A DNA stretch of 16,087 nucleotides from an uncultured cyanobacterium (lineage in GTDB: Bacteria; Cyanobacteriota; Cyanobacteriia; PCC-6307; Cyanobiaceae). The notes beneath the pieces were generated by a model. That model saw only the letters and a program-made list of their open reading frames with translations. It was not told where the DNA came from and ran no database searches. Shown in pieces: positions 7,472 to 14,135 of the stretch (positions within the stretch are counted from its first letter, which is position 1; each line of letters begins with the position of its first letter). The stretch spans positions 1-16,087 of the forward strand of contig CAIZOZ010000253.1 in NCBI GenBank assembly GCA_903934745.1, read 5' to 3'. Made by a program: the position numbers and the translations under genes.

Positions 7472-7503
7472 CAGGATGGTTGGTGCCGTCGGCTGGGTGG
7501 GGC

Positions 7504-8115
7504 TTGAATCACTGTCTGCTTGAAGTCGAGGTGCTGGAAGCGCCTCAGGTTCGCTACACCCAGGACAATCAGACCCCGGTGGCGGAAATGACCGTGAGCC
7601 TTGAGGGCTTGCGGCCCGATGATCCGGCGGGCCAGCTGAAGGTGGTGGGTTGGGGCAATCTGGCCCAGGACCTCCAGAACCGGGTGCAGGTCGGCCAGCG
7701 CCTGGTGCTGGAGGGACGGATGCGGATGAACACGGTCACCCGCCAGGACGGCGTGAAGGAAAAGCGGGCGGAACTGACCCTCTCGCGCCTCCATCCCCTT
7801 GCGGCATCGGAGTCCCAGCCCTCCGGATCGTTCACCGGAGCCTCTTCAGCACCAGCAGGAGATCGGGCCCCGATCGGTACGGCCCCAAGGGACACTGCCC
7901 CAAGGGACACGGCCCCGAGGGAGACCGCCCCAAGGGGCTCGGCGCCCCCTTACCCCGCTGGCCGGCCCCCAGCCCCCAGCCCCCAGCGACGCCAGGCCCC
8001 TGGCCCCGGCTCTGGCACTGCCGCTGGGGCACCGACGCCAGCACCAGCCGTCTGGAACAGCGGCCCGCTGGTCCCCCCCGAGGAGTTCGCCGACGACGAC
8101 GACATTCCATTCTGA
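7504..8115 (+). CDS. Single-stranded DNA-binding (SSB-family) protein, Ycf41-like group
   Basis: The inferred product has 203 residues. Residues 1 to about 105 form an OB-fold domain: (M)NHCLLEVEVLEAPQVRYTQD..., then GQLKVVGWGNLAQDLQNRV, GQRLVLEGRMRMNT and KEKRAELTLSRLH. This resembles the cyanobacterial SSB paralogue called Ycf41 more than canonical SSB, which begins with a VTLVGR motif. A Pro/Ala-rich linker with 15-bp repeats follows. The protein ends in the classic SSB acidic tip, DDDDIPF, used to recruit partners such as PriA, whose gene is in this window. The frame is open back to GTG 7420 inside cobK, but homology begins at NHCLL, so TTG at 7504 (after a G-rich TGGGTGGGG) is chosen; GTG 7483 is an alternative. 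No ATG is available. It is convergent with the small gene ending at 8132. Confidence 0.85.
   Translation: MNHCLLEVEVLEAPQVRYTQDNQTPVAEMTVSLEGLRPDDPAGQLKVVGWGNLAQDLQNRVQVGQRLVLEGRMRMNTVTRQDGVKEKRAELTLSRLHPLAASESQPSGSFTGASSAPAGDRAPIGTAPRDTAPRDTAPRETAPRGSAPPYPAGRPPAPSPQRRQAPGPGSGTAAGAPTPAPAVWNSGPLVPPEEFADDDDIPF
7882..7941 (+). repeat. Four tandem 15-bp repeats in the SSB linker
   Basis: Four consecutive 15-bp units beginning GCCCCAAGGGACAC (7882, 7897, 7912, 7927). The first two differ at one base and the later ones diverge. They encode APRDT-APRDT-APRET-APRGS. The repeats expand the flexible linker between the OB fold and the acidic tip. Confidence 0.85.
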
Positions 8116-8131
8116 GCGGCTGGCGATCGGC

Positions 8132-8395
8132 TCAGCTGCCGAGCAGCCTCTCGCTGGCCTGCTCGAGCAGCTGGCCCAGTTCCCGCTCCAGCGCTGCTAG
8201 ATCGAGGCGCCATTCGGCCCACTGACCACTGTCGATCTGACGGAGCAGCCAGAGCCTGTCCTGACGCAGCTGTTCGATCAAGGTGGCAAGGTCCGGCACT
8301 GGCGCTGCGCCCGTGGAGTCGGCGGCGATCGGCGATTCGGCTGGATCGGGACGATCCGTGGCCTCGGGAAACGGTTGGGAGGGCTCGGAACGCAT
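8132..8395 (-). CDS. Small conserved-looking hypothetical protein
   Basis: The product has 87 residues. Residues 1-34 are Pro/Ser/Ala-rich and probably disordered. Residues about 35-84 are strongly amphipathic helical: LATLIEQLRQDRLWLLRQID, then WAEWRLDLAALERELGQLLEQASERL. A helical hairpin or coiled coil is likely. There is no signal peptide, membrane segment or metal motif. I recall similar short proteins in picocyanobacteria but know no function. It is convergent with the SSB gene (16 bases between stops), with a small inverted repeat CTGAGC/GCTCAG (8112-8117/8130-8135) in the gap. The ATG at 8395 has no Shine-Dalgarno sequence. Confidence 0.6.
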   Translation of the reverse strand: MRSEPSQPFPEATDRPDPAESPIAADSTGAAPVPDLATLIEQLRQDRLWLLRQIDSGQWAEWRLDLAALERELGQLLEQASERLLGS

Positions 8396-8789
8396 CGTTG
8401 GGGGCCAGAACAGCGCTGGGGATGAAGGGCGTGGAGGATGAAGAGGTCGTCGCTGAGGCCGGTGGCGGGGCGAACGGCTGATTCAGGGAGCTCCTGGCTG
8501 GGGAGTCCGAGCTGGGCAGCCCGCACCTGGGAGCTATGGCGAGTCTGGCCGCTGACGCGCCCTCGACCCCAGCATTTTGGGGCCAACGCGGCCTGCCAGC
8601 CTGGGTGCAGGTGCTGTTCAGCGATCACTGCTTGTGGCGCCATCAACCTGCCGCTGCTGCGCGGCACGGCCTCAGCTCTGCCACGGCTTGGCTGACTGCT
8701 GCCACCCATCTGGATCCAGACCGGTGGCGGCAGCGGTGGAATTGGCCCAGCGGCTCCCATCGCGGCCCCTGTTGCTGGAAGATGGTCCG
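8396..8789. other. 394-base stretch without a convincing gene
   Basis: This holds the upstream regions of the - strand 87-residue gene and of the DUF2854 gene. The frame entering DUF2854 is open back to 8577 but its extension is Cys/Pro-rich and unlike the family. A second + strand frame is open from 8482, with ATG at 8536, to 8802 and overlaps the DUF2854 start by 13 bases. It has some protein-like text (LPAWVQVLFSDHCLWRH, WLTAATHLDPDRWRQRW) but also a shadow-like tail. I cannot support either as a gene. A decayed gene is possible. I see no strong promoter or RNA structure. Confidence 0.4.
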
Positions 8790-9344
8790 ATGCAAGCCCT
8801 GACTTCCCCCGGCAGTCTCGTCACGGTGGCCGGAGCCGTGCTCACGGTGATCGGTTCGATCGCCTATCTCGGCGACAACGCCAATCTCAGCCTGCCGACC
8901 ATCTTTTACGGGATTCCGATCCTGCTGGGCGGCCTGGCCCTCAAATCCTCCGAGCTGCCGCCGGCGAACCGACTCAGCCGCCCCCAGACCTTCAGCAGTC
9001 TGCGGGAGCTGCCCGAGAGTGAGCCCCTGCGCAAGCTCCTGGCCGATGTGACCCGCTGGCGCTACGGCCAGAAAGCGCACCTGGAGTCATCCCTCGAGGC
9101 CCTCAAGCTCTGGGACGAGGACGAACCTCCCCAGCTGGAGTCGGTGGAGGAATGCGACTGTGACGGCGCCTACGGCCTGCGCCTGACTTTTGCCTGTCGG
9201 GGGGTGGCTTTTGCCCGTTGGCAGGAGCGTCAGGATCGCCTTGGACGCTTCTTCGGTCCGGAGCTGAGGGCCGAACTGACCCAGCTCTCCGCCGGCAAGT
9301 TCCGGCTGGACCTGCTCCCAGCCGCCAGCCCCCCCGACGCTTGA
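8790..9344 (+). CDS. DUF2854-family membrane protein
   Basis: The chosen start, ATG 8790, gives 184 residues beginning MQALTSPGSLVTVAGAVLTV, which matches the cyanobacterial/plastid DUF2854 N-terminus as I recall it. Two hydrophobic segments follow: about 9-27 (SLVTVAGAVLTVIGSIAYL) and about 35-51 (LPTIFYGIPILLGGLAL). They form a membrane hairpin. The remainder is soluble and includes LRKLLADVTRWRYGQKAHLESSLEAL and an acidic/Cys patch ESVEECDCDG. Function is unknown. GGAAGATGG lies just upstream of the start and may serve as a ribosome-binding site. The stop overlaps the candidate TTG start of argB by four bases, suggesting translational coupling. Confidence 0.85.
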   Translation: MQALTSPGSLVTVAGAVLTVIGSIAYLGDNANLSLPTIFYGIPILLGGLALKSSELPPANRLSRPQTFSSLRELPESEPLRKLLADVTRWRYGQKAHLESSLEALKLWDEDEPPQLESVEECDCDGAYGLRLTFACRGVAFARWQERQDRLGRFFGPELRAELTQLSAGKFRLDLLPAASPPDA

Positions 9345-10246
9345 CACCCTTGAGCTCCGATCTCCACGTCAGCCCTGAAGACAGCCTGCGCGTTTCCGTC
9401 CTCAGCGAGGCGCTGCCCTACATCCAGCGCTTCAGCGGCCGCACGATCGTCGTCAAGTACGGCGGTGCCGCCATGGTGCGCGAGGAGCTGCGTGATGCGG
9501 TCTTCCGCGATCTGGCCTTGCTGGCCTGCGTCGGGGTGCAGACAGTGGTGGTGCACGGCGGTGGACCCGAGATCAATCACTGGCTTTCCCGCGTCGGCAT
9601 CGAGGCCCGCTTTCGCGATGGGCTGCGCATCACCGATGAAGCCACGATGGAAGTGGTTGAAATGGTGCTGGTCGGCAAGGTCAACAAGCAGATCGTCAAT
9701 GGCCTCAATCAGGTCGGCGGTCGGGCCGTTGGGCTCTGCGGCAGTGACGGCAGCCTGTTGCAGGCCCGCACCCACGGCGACGGCAGCCTGGGGCTGGTGG
9801 GGGATGTGGCGCTGGTCAATCCCTCGGTGATCACGCCGCTGCTCGATGCCGGCTACATCCCGGTGATTTCCAGCGTCGCCCCAGACCTCCACGGCAAGGC
9901 CCATAACATCAATGCCGACACCGTGGCCGGCGAACTGGCGGCGGCGCTCGGAGCCGAGAAACTGATCCTGCTCACCGACACCTGCGGCATCCTGCGGGAT
10001 CGCGAGGATCCCGATTCCCTGGTGCAGCAGCTCACCCTGGCCCAGGCGCGCGAGCTGATCCACTCCGGCGTTGTCAACGGCGGCATGATCCCCAAGACCG
10101 AGTGCTGCATCCGGGCCCTGGCCCAGGGCGTCGTCGCCGCCCACATCGTCGATGGCCGCGTTCCCCATGCCCTGCTGCTGGAGGTGTTCACCAAGGCCGG
10201 CATCGGCACGATGGTGGTGGGCAACAAGGGCCAGCTCGATTGCTGA
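9341..10246 (+). CDS. argB: Acetylglutamate kinase
   Basis: ArgB phosphorylates N-acetylglutamate with ATP, the controlled second step of arginine synthesis; in cyanobacteria it is activated by the PII signalling protein. Visible motifs: VLSEALPYIQRF (the N-terminal helix linked with arginine sensing in hexameric enzymes), IVVKYGGAAM (catalytic Lys and Gly-rich loop), VVVHGGGPEIN, RFRDGLRITDEATMEVVEMVLVGKVNKQIV, NINADTVAGELAAALGAEKLILLTD, and the C-terminal GGMIPKTECC. There is no ATG before the catalytic core. The first usable starts are TTG 9341, overlapping the DUF2854 stop as TTGA, and TTG 9350, which gives MSSDLHVSPEDSLRV. The product is 301 or 298 residues, normal for the family. GTG 9218 would overlap DUF2854 by 127 bases and is unlikely. 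Confidence 0.96.
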   Translation: MTPLSSDLHVSPEDSLRVSVLSEALPYIQRFSGRTIVVKYGGAAMVREELRDAVFRDLALLACVGVQTVVVHGGGPEINHWLSRVGIEARFRDGLRITDEATMEVVEMVLVGKVNKQIVNGLNQVGGRAVGLCGSDGSLLQARTHGDGSLGLVGDVALVNPSVITPLLDAGYIPVISSVAPDLHGKAHNINADTVAGELAAALGAEKLILLTDTCGILRDREDPDSLVQQLTLAQARELIHSGVVNGGMIPKTECCIRALAQGVVAAHIVDGRVPHALLLEVFTKAGIGTMVVGNKGQLDC

Positions 10247-10264
10247 TGGCGTCACGGTGCTGCC

Positions 10265-11419
10265 ATGGCTGATCGCGCCCTTGATCCGGCGATCAGCCTC
10301 GCGCTGCGAGCAGCGCGCCAGGCGATCGATCGCGGCGAGTACGGCCAGTGCCTGCGGCTGCTGGAGCCGTTAGCCGCAGCCCATGGCCCCACCTCGACAA
10401 TTGGGGCGGGCGTGCGCCTGCTCATGGCCACAGCACTGATGGGCCAGGGCCAGACCGAAGGCGCCGCTGACTGTTGTCGCAGCCTCAAGGCCTGTGTCGA
10501 CGCCACCTTGCGCGCCCAGGCCAAGGATCTGCTCACGGTGCTGGAGGCCCCGGCCCTGCAGCGGCCGCGCCATTGGTCGCTGACCCTGCCGGATCTGGGC
10601 CAACAGGGAGCGCTGCTGGAGGGCAGCGGTGCCGGCGCTGGCCCCGCCGCGGCCCGCCGTCGCCAAGGCCCGCCGCAGGAGCCGCCGCCGCCAGTGGGCC
10701 CGACCTCAGCGCCGATCGGCTTTGCCGCCATCGTGGCCGTGCTGCTGGCGGCGCTGTTGCTGCTGCCCTTGTTGGGCGGCTGCATGGACGTGCGCAGTGA
10801 ATTGCGCTTCGAGGGCCCAGGCCGGCTGCAGCTGAGCCATCGCCTGCGCAGCGACTCCGGCCAACTGACCCCCTGGCAGCGGCGTTTCGCCGAGGCCCTC
10901 CACGCCGGCCCGGCAGCTTTCCGCGGCCAACAGCAGGGGGAGGTGCAGGTGCTCTCCACGGCGGTTCTGCCCGCTGATCAGGCCCTGGCGGCTCTGCAAC
11001 GCAGCCTCAAGGCCGCCGCCGAACTGGCGGGGGTGTCCCTGCCGGCGGCGGATCTGCGGCTGCAGGAACGCAACTGGTTGGTGGGCGTGCGCCAGCGGCT
11101 CTTCCTGGTGGTGGATCTGACGCCGCTGCCGGTCCTGCCTGGCGTTGAGCTCAGCCTGCAACTGGTGCCCGTCTCGGCGGCGGCGGTGATCACGGCCGGG
11201 CCCCAGCCGGCCCGCGCCTTAGCCCGGCAAGCCGGCGGGGAGCCCCAGCTGCTCTGGTCGCTGCAGAGCGGGCAGCGCAATGTGCTGCAGTTGCAGTGCT
11301 GGCGCTGGAGCCGGCTCGGGCTGGGCGGCCTGGCCATCGCTCTGGCCCTGGTGCTGGTGTCGCTGTTGCAGCGGATCCGGTTGCGCCTCGGGTTCGGCCT
11401 GCCCGAACTGCCCGCCTGA
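10265..11419 (+). CDS. Three-part protein: helical N-domain, internal lipobox/TM, DUF3153 domain
   Basis: The product has 384 residues. Residues about 8-95 are helical and TPR-like: ALRAARQAIDRGEYGQCLRLLEPLAAAHG, then RLLMATALMGQGQTEGA. A Pro/Gly/Arg linker (about 112-148) leads to a hydrophobic segment (151-172) that ends in a perfect lipobox, LLGGC, at Cys173. Next comes CMDVRSELRFEGPGRLQLSHRL, which I recognise as the DUF3153 start. The C-terminus has a membrane helix (about 351-368) and a basic tail. In other cyanobacteria DUF3153 proteins are usually lipoproteins starting near that Cys; here a soluble domain precedes it. Whether signal peptidase II can cut is unclear. Topology suggests a cytoplasmic N-domain and a DUF3153 domain on the far side. 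Function is unknown. It lies 18 bases after argB and is convergent with priA. Confidence 0.8.
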   Translation: MADRALDPAISLALRAARQAIDRGEYGQCLRLLEPLAAAHGPTSTIGAGVRLLMATALMGQGQTEGAADCCRSLKACVDATLRAQAKDLLTVLEAPALQRPRHWSLTLPDLGQQGALLEGSGAGAGPAAARRRQGPPQEPPPPVGPTSAPIGFAAIVAVLLAALLLLPLLGGCMDVRSELRFEGPGRLQLSHRLRSDSGQLTPWQRRFAEALHAGPAAFRGQQQGEVQVLSTAVLPADQALAALQRSLKAAAELAGVSLPAADLRLQERNWLVGVRQRLFLVVDLTPLPVLPGVELSLQLVPVSAAAVITAGPQPARALARQAGGEPQLLWSLQSGQRNVLQLQCWRWSRLGLGGLAIALALVLVSLLQRIRLRLGFGLPELPA

Positions 11420-11435
11420 AGGCCGCGGGCCTCAG
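11416..11435. terminator. Hairpin containing both convergent stop codons (DUF3153 / priA)
   Basis: CTG (11416-11418), bulged A, AGGCC (11420-11424), loop GCG, GGCCT (11428-11432), CAG (11433-11435). The DUF3153 stop TGA (11417-11419) is in the left arm. The priA stop (11432-11434 on the opposite strand) is in the right arm. There is no T-tract, so it may act as a weak bidirectional terminator or block read-through only partly. Confidence 0.4.
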
Positions 11436-13693
11436 AGCTGCAGCGGATCCGGATCGATCGCCAGGCTGACGCTCTGGGGCAGGATCCGCCTCAGCTCCGC
11501 CTCCGGCGGCAGCGGAAGTGCCGTTGCCGCCGGTCCGTGCAGCAACACCTGCCAACGACTGCGCCCCGCCACCTTGGCCACCGGGGCCGGGGCCGGGCCG
11601 ATCACCATCCAGCCCTCACTCTCCACCTGGGCGCGCACCCGTTCCACCAGGCTGGTGGCCGCCGTGGCGGTGGCACTGGCCGAGGGCCCGGCCAAACGCA
11701 GCAGGCAGGCGCGGCTGAAGGGCACCAGGCCAGCCTGGCGACGCAGCTGCAGCTCCTCCTCCAGGAAACGTTCGTAGCGCCCATCCACCAGATGGCGGAT
11801 CACCGGATGCTCGGGGCTGTAGGTCTGCACCAGCACCTCCCCCGGCAATTCACCCCGGCCGGCCCGGCCGGCCAGCTGCAGCAACAACTGCAGGCAGTGC
11901 TCCGAAGAGCGCAGATCGGGGCGATGCAGCAAGCCGTCGGCGGCCAGCACGGCCGCCAGCGTCACCCGCGGCAGATCCATGCCCTTGGCCAGCATCTGGG
12001 TGCCCACCAGCACATCGGCCTCGCCGGCGGCGAAGCGCTCGAGCAGGCGCCTGTGGCCATCGCGGCCGCGGGTGGTGTCCTGGTCAAAGCGCAGCAACCT
12101 CAGGCCCTCCAGTTCGGCGGCCAGTTGCTCCATCACCCGCTGGGTGCCGGCACCGAAGGGCTTGAAGGCGGTGGAGCCGCACTTGCCGCAGCGCTGGCCG
12201 ATCTCCTGGCGATGATCACACCAATGGCAGCGCAGCCATTCCGTGGCGCTGCCGCCACGGTGGCTGCTGCGATGCACCGTCAGAGCCACGTCACAGTTGG
12301 GGCACTGCACCGCTTCACCACAGCTGCGGCAACTGAGGAAGGAGCGATAGCCCCGCCGCGGCACCAGCACCACCGCCTGCTCACCACGGGCCTGAAGCTG
12401 TTCCAGCCGGTCCATCAGCGGGCGACTGATCAAACGCCGGTGTCCTTCGGCGAACTCCAGGCGCATATCCACCAAACGCACCGGCGGCAGGGGGCGCTGG
12501 CCGATGCGCTCCGGCAGCCGCAACAGCCGGATTCCGCCCTCCAGCTCCGGCTGACCACAGCGCAGCCAGGTTTCCAGCGAGGGGGTGGCACTGCCCAGCA
12601 GCAGCCGAGCGCCATCGAGGCTGGCTCTGCATTGGGCGACGTCCCGGGCGTGATAGCAGGGCATCGGGCTCTCCTGCTTATACGAAGTGTCGTGTTCCTC
12701 ATCGAGCACGATCAGGCCGAGGGGAGCCAGGGGCAGGAAGATCGCCGAGCGGGTACCGATCGCCACCATCGGTTCGGCGGCCGCCGCCGCATCCAGGCAA
12801 CGGCGCCAGGCCGTCACCCGCTCCGCATCCCCCATGCCGCTGTGATACTCCAGCACCTGGGGACCGAACCGGGCCCGGCAGCGATCCAGCAGCTGGGGAA
12901 TCAGGCCGATCTCCGGTGCCAGCAGCAACACGCTGCGCCCCTGCTGCAACTGGCGGGCCGCCGCCTGCAGGTAGACCTCCGTCTTGCCGGCGCCGGTCAC
13001 CCCCCAGAGCAGCAGGGTGCTCCCTGCCGCAGCCGTCTCGATGGCCTCCACCGCCGCGGCCTGGGCGGCATTGGCGATCCGCGGCTGCTCCAGCACGATC
13101 GGCGGGGCTAAGGCAGGGGGCTGTCCGAGGAGTGGAGTCCGGCTCACTGGGCTGCCGCGAACCAGCTCACGACGCACCAGACCCTTCGCTTCAAGGGCCG
13201 TGATCAGACCCCGGCCAAACCCATCGACGGCCAGCAGATCCCGCAGCAGGCGCCGCCCGCCCAGGCGGTCGAGATGGTCGAGCAGGGCCCGCTGGCGGCA
13301 GCTCAGTTCAGCCTGGAGCTCAGGCGCATGGGGCTGTGAATCGACCCGGCTGATCTGGCAGAGCAGCCTGCCGCCGGGCCCCCGGGGGCGCTGGCCAAGC
13401 CAGCCTGGGGGCAGGGCACTTTTGAGCGTGCGAAAGCGACTGGTGTGGCAGGCCGTGGCCACCGCCACCAGCAGAGCCTGCCAGCTGCCAGCCACCGCGG
13501 CGCTCTGCAACACAGTCTCGACAGCCCGCATGCGCTTGTCTGCCAGGCCCTCCGGCAGCGTCTGCAGACAGGCGAGCACCAGGCCTGCATGGCGACGACC
13601 CTGAAGTGGCACCTGCACCAGATCCCCGACGCCCACGGTCAGACCGTCGGGGTTGGCGTAGGTGAAGACCTGGCCCTCCCGGCCGGCTTCCAA
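11432..13693 (-). CDS. priA: Primosomal protein N' (replication restart helicase PriA)
   Basis: PriA recognises stalled forks and reloads the replisome; it also binds the SSB acidic tip. Counting from TTG 13693 (753 residues): N-terminal fork-binding part (EAGREGQVFTYANPDGLTVGVGDLVQV); Walker A GVTGAGKTE at 231-239; DEEH box at 331-334; GSATPSLETW at 367-376; eight zinc-binding cysteines in four CxxC pairs (455/458, 464/467, 489/492, 502/505) between the helicase lobes; GTQMLAKGMDLPRVTL and QLAGRAGRGELPGEVLVQT in the second lobe. All key residues look intact. The start is uncertain. The frame continues upstream with WLEIWLEAGREG, which also looks family-like, to a stop at 13778-13780, but contains no ATG or GTG; TTG 13693 or CTG 13705 are candidates. 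It shares a large upstream region with the divergent rpoD. Confidence 0.95.
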   Translation of the reverse strand: MEAGREGQVFTYANPDGLTVGVGDLVQVPLQGRRHAGLVLACLQTLPEGLADKRMRAVETVLQSAAVAGSWQALLVAVATACHTSRFRTLKSALPPGWLGQRPRGPGGRLLCQISRVDSQPHAPELQAELSCRQRALLDHLDRLGGRRLLRDLLAVDGFGRGLITALEAKGLVRRELVRGSPVSRTPLLGQPPALAPPIVLEQPRIANAAQAAAVEAIETAAAGSTLLLWGVTGAGKTEVYLQAAARQLQQGRSVLLLAPEIGLIPQLLDRCRARFGPQVLEYHSGMGDAERVTAWRRCLDAAAAAEPMVAIGTRSAIFLPLAPLGLIVLDEEHDTSYKQESPMPCYHARDVAQCRASLDGARLLLGSATPSLETWLRCGQPELEGGIRLLRLPERIGQRPLPPVRLVDMRLEFAEGHRRLISRPLMDRLEQLQARGEQAVVLVPRRGYRSFLSCRSCGEAVQCPNCDVALTVHRSSHRGGSATEWLRCHWCDHRQEIGQRCGKCGSTAFKPFGAGTQRVMEQLAAELEGLRLLRFDQDTTRGRDGHRRLLERFAAGEADVLVGTQMLAKGMDLPRVTLAAVLAADGLLHRPDLRSSEHCLQLLLQLAGRAGRGELPGEVLVQTYSPEHPVIRHLVDGRYERFLEEELQLRRQAGLVPFSRACLLRLAGPSASATATAATSLVERVRAQVESEGWMVIGPAPAPVAKVAGRSRWQVLLHGPAATALPLPPEAELRRILPQSVSLAIDPDPLQL

Positions 13694-13731
13694 CCAGATT
13701 TCCAGCCAGGGGGGCGGGGCTGCGGGGACGA

Positions 13732-13762
13732 TCTTGCAAAACGCTGGACGCAGTCTTGCAAA
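13732..13762. repeat. Direct repeat TCTTGCAAA, two copies 22 bases apart
   Basis: TCTTGCAAA occurs at 13732-13740 and 13754-13762, exactly 22 bases apart (about two helical turns). The second copy overlaps the -35 hexamer of the proposed rpoD promoter. The two copies fall in different reading frames of the upstream extension of priA, so they are not a coding repeat. They could be an activator or repressor site. Confidence 0.5.
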
Positions 13763-13784
13763 GGTCTCAGCCGATTCCTAGAAT
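13756..13784 (+). promoter_or_regulatory. Candidate sigma-70-type promoter upstream of rpoD
   Basis: The -35 TTGCAA (13756-13761), a 17-base spacer and the -10 TAGAAT (13779-13784) form the best promoter match in the window. Transcription would begin near 13791 and give a leader of about 375 bases before the rpoD ATG. Confidence 0.55.
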
Positions 13785-14135
13785 ATTGAGGTTGGGCATG
13801 CTGAACAGGCTGCCGTCGGAACCCGGCAGAGTTCCGTCCAGAGGGAAGACCCTTCGAGTGCCCCGGGAGTCCTGCTCCCATTCCGGCATCAGGTCTGCGA
13901 CCACCCCTGACAGCACTGCTCCGGCTCCGGTCGCCCCATTCCGAATCTCCCGCCGCTCGGGGGTCTCCCCCCAAGATGGCTTGATGCTCCAGTCCTCCGG
14001 CCGCCCTTCATACCGTTTGATCGCTTGATCGCTGCGATCGGGCGCTTGTTCTACCGTCCATCCTCCCTGGTCTTTCAGCGAGCAGTGTTTGCTGCTCCTG
14101 TTTCGAGTTTCGTTGCAACGAACCCTCGTGACCAC
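13767..14135 (-). CDS. Doubtful hypothetical ORF opposite the rpoD leader
   Basis: The open frame has 122 codons from GTG 14135 to a TGA at 13767-13769. The second half looks the more protein-like: ADLMPEWEQDSRGTRRVFPL, then DGTLPGSDGSLFSMPNLN and ILGIG. Its codon third positions are fairly GC-rich (about 70% over the 50 codons I counted). The N-terminal half is charged and unconvincing, with no motif. It overlaps the proposed rpoD promoter and would end 70 bases before priA. It could be a small lineage-specific gene with an internal start (for example ATG at MPEWEQ) or a chance frame. No function is assigned. Confidence 0.22.
   Translation of the reverse strand: MVTRVRCNETRNRSSKHCSLKDQGGWTVEQAPDRSDQAIKRYEGRPEDWSIKPSWGETPERREIRNGATGAGAVLSGVVADLMPEWEQDSRGTRRVFPLDGTLPGSDGSLFSMPNLNILGIG

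Noticed and set aside
9230..10255. 341-codon open frame opposite argB
   Set aside because: His/Gln/Ala-rich antisense shadow of a clear argB.
11537..13111. 524-codon open frame on the + strand within priA
   Set aside because: Gln/His/Ala-rich shadow; priA on the - strand carries Walker A, DEEH and four CxxC pairs.
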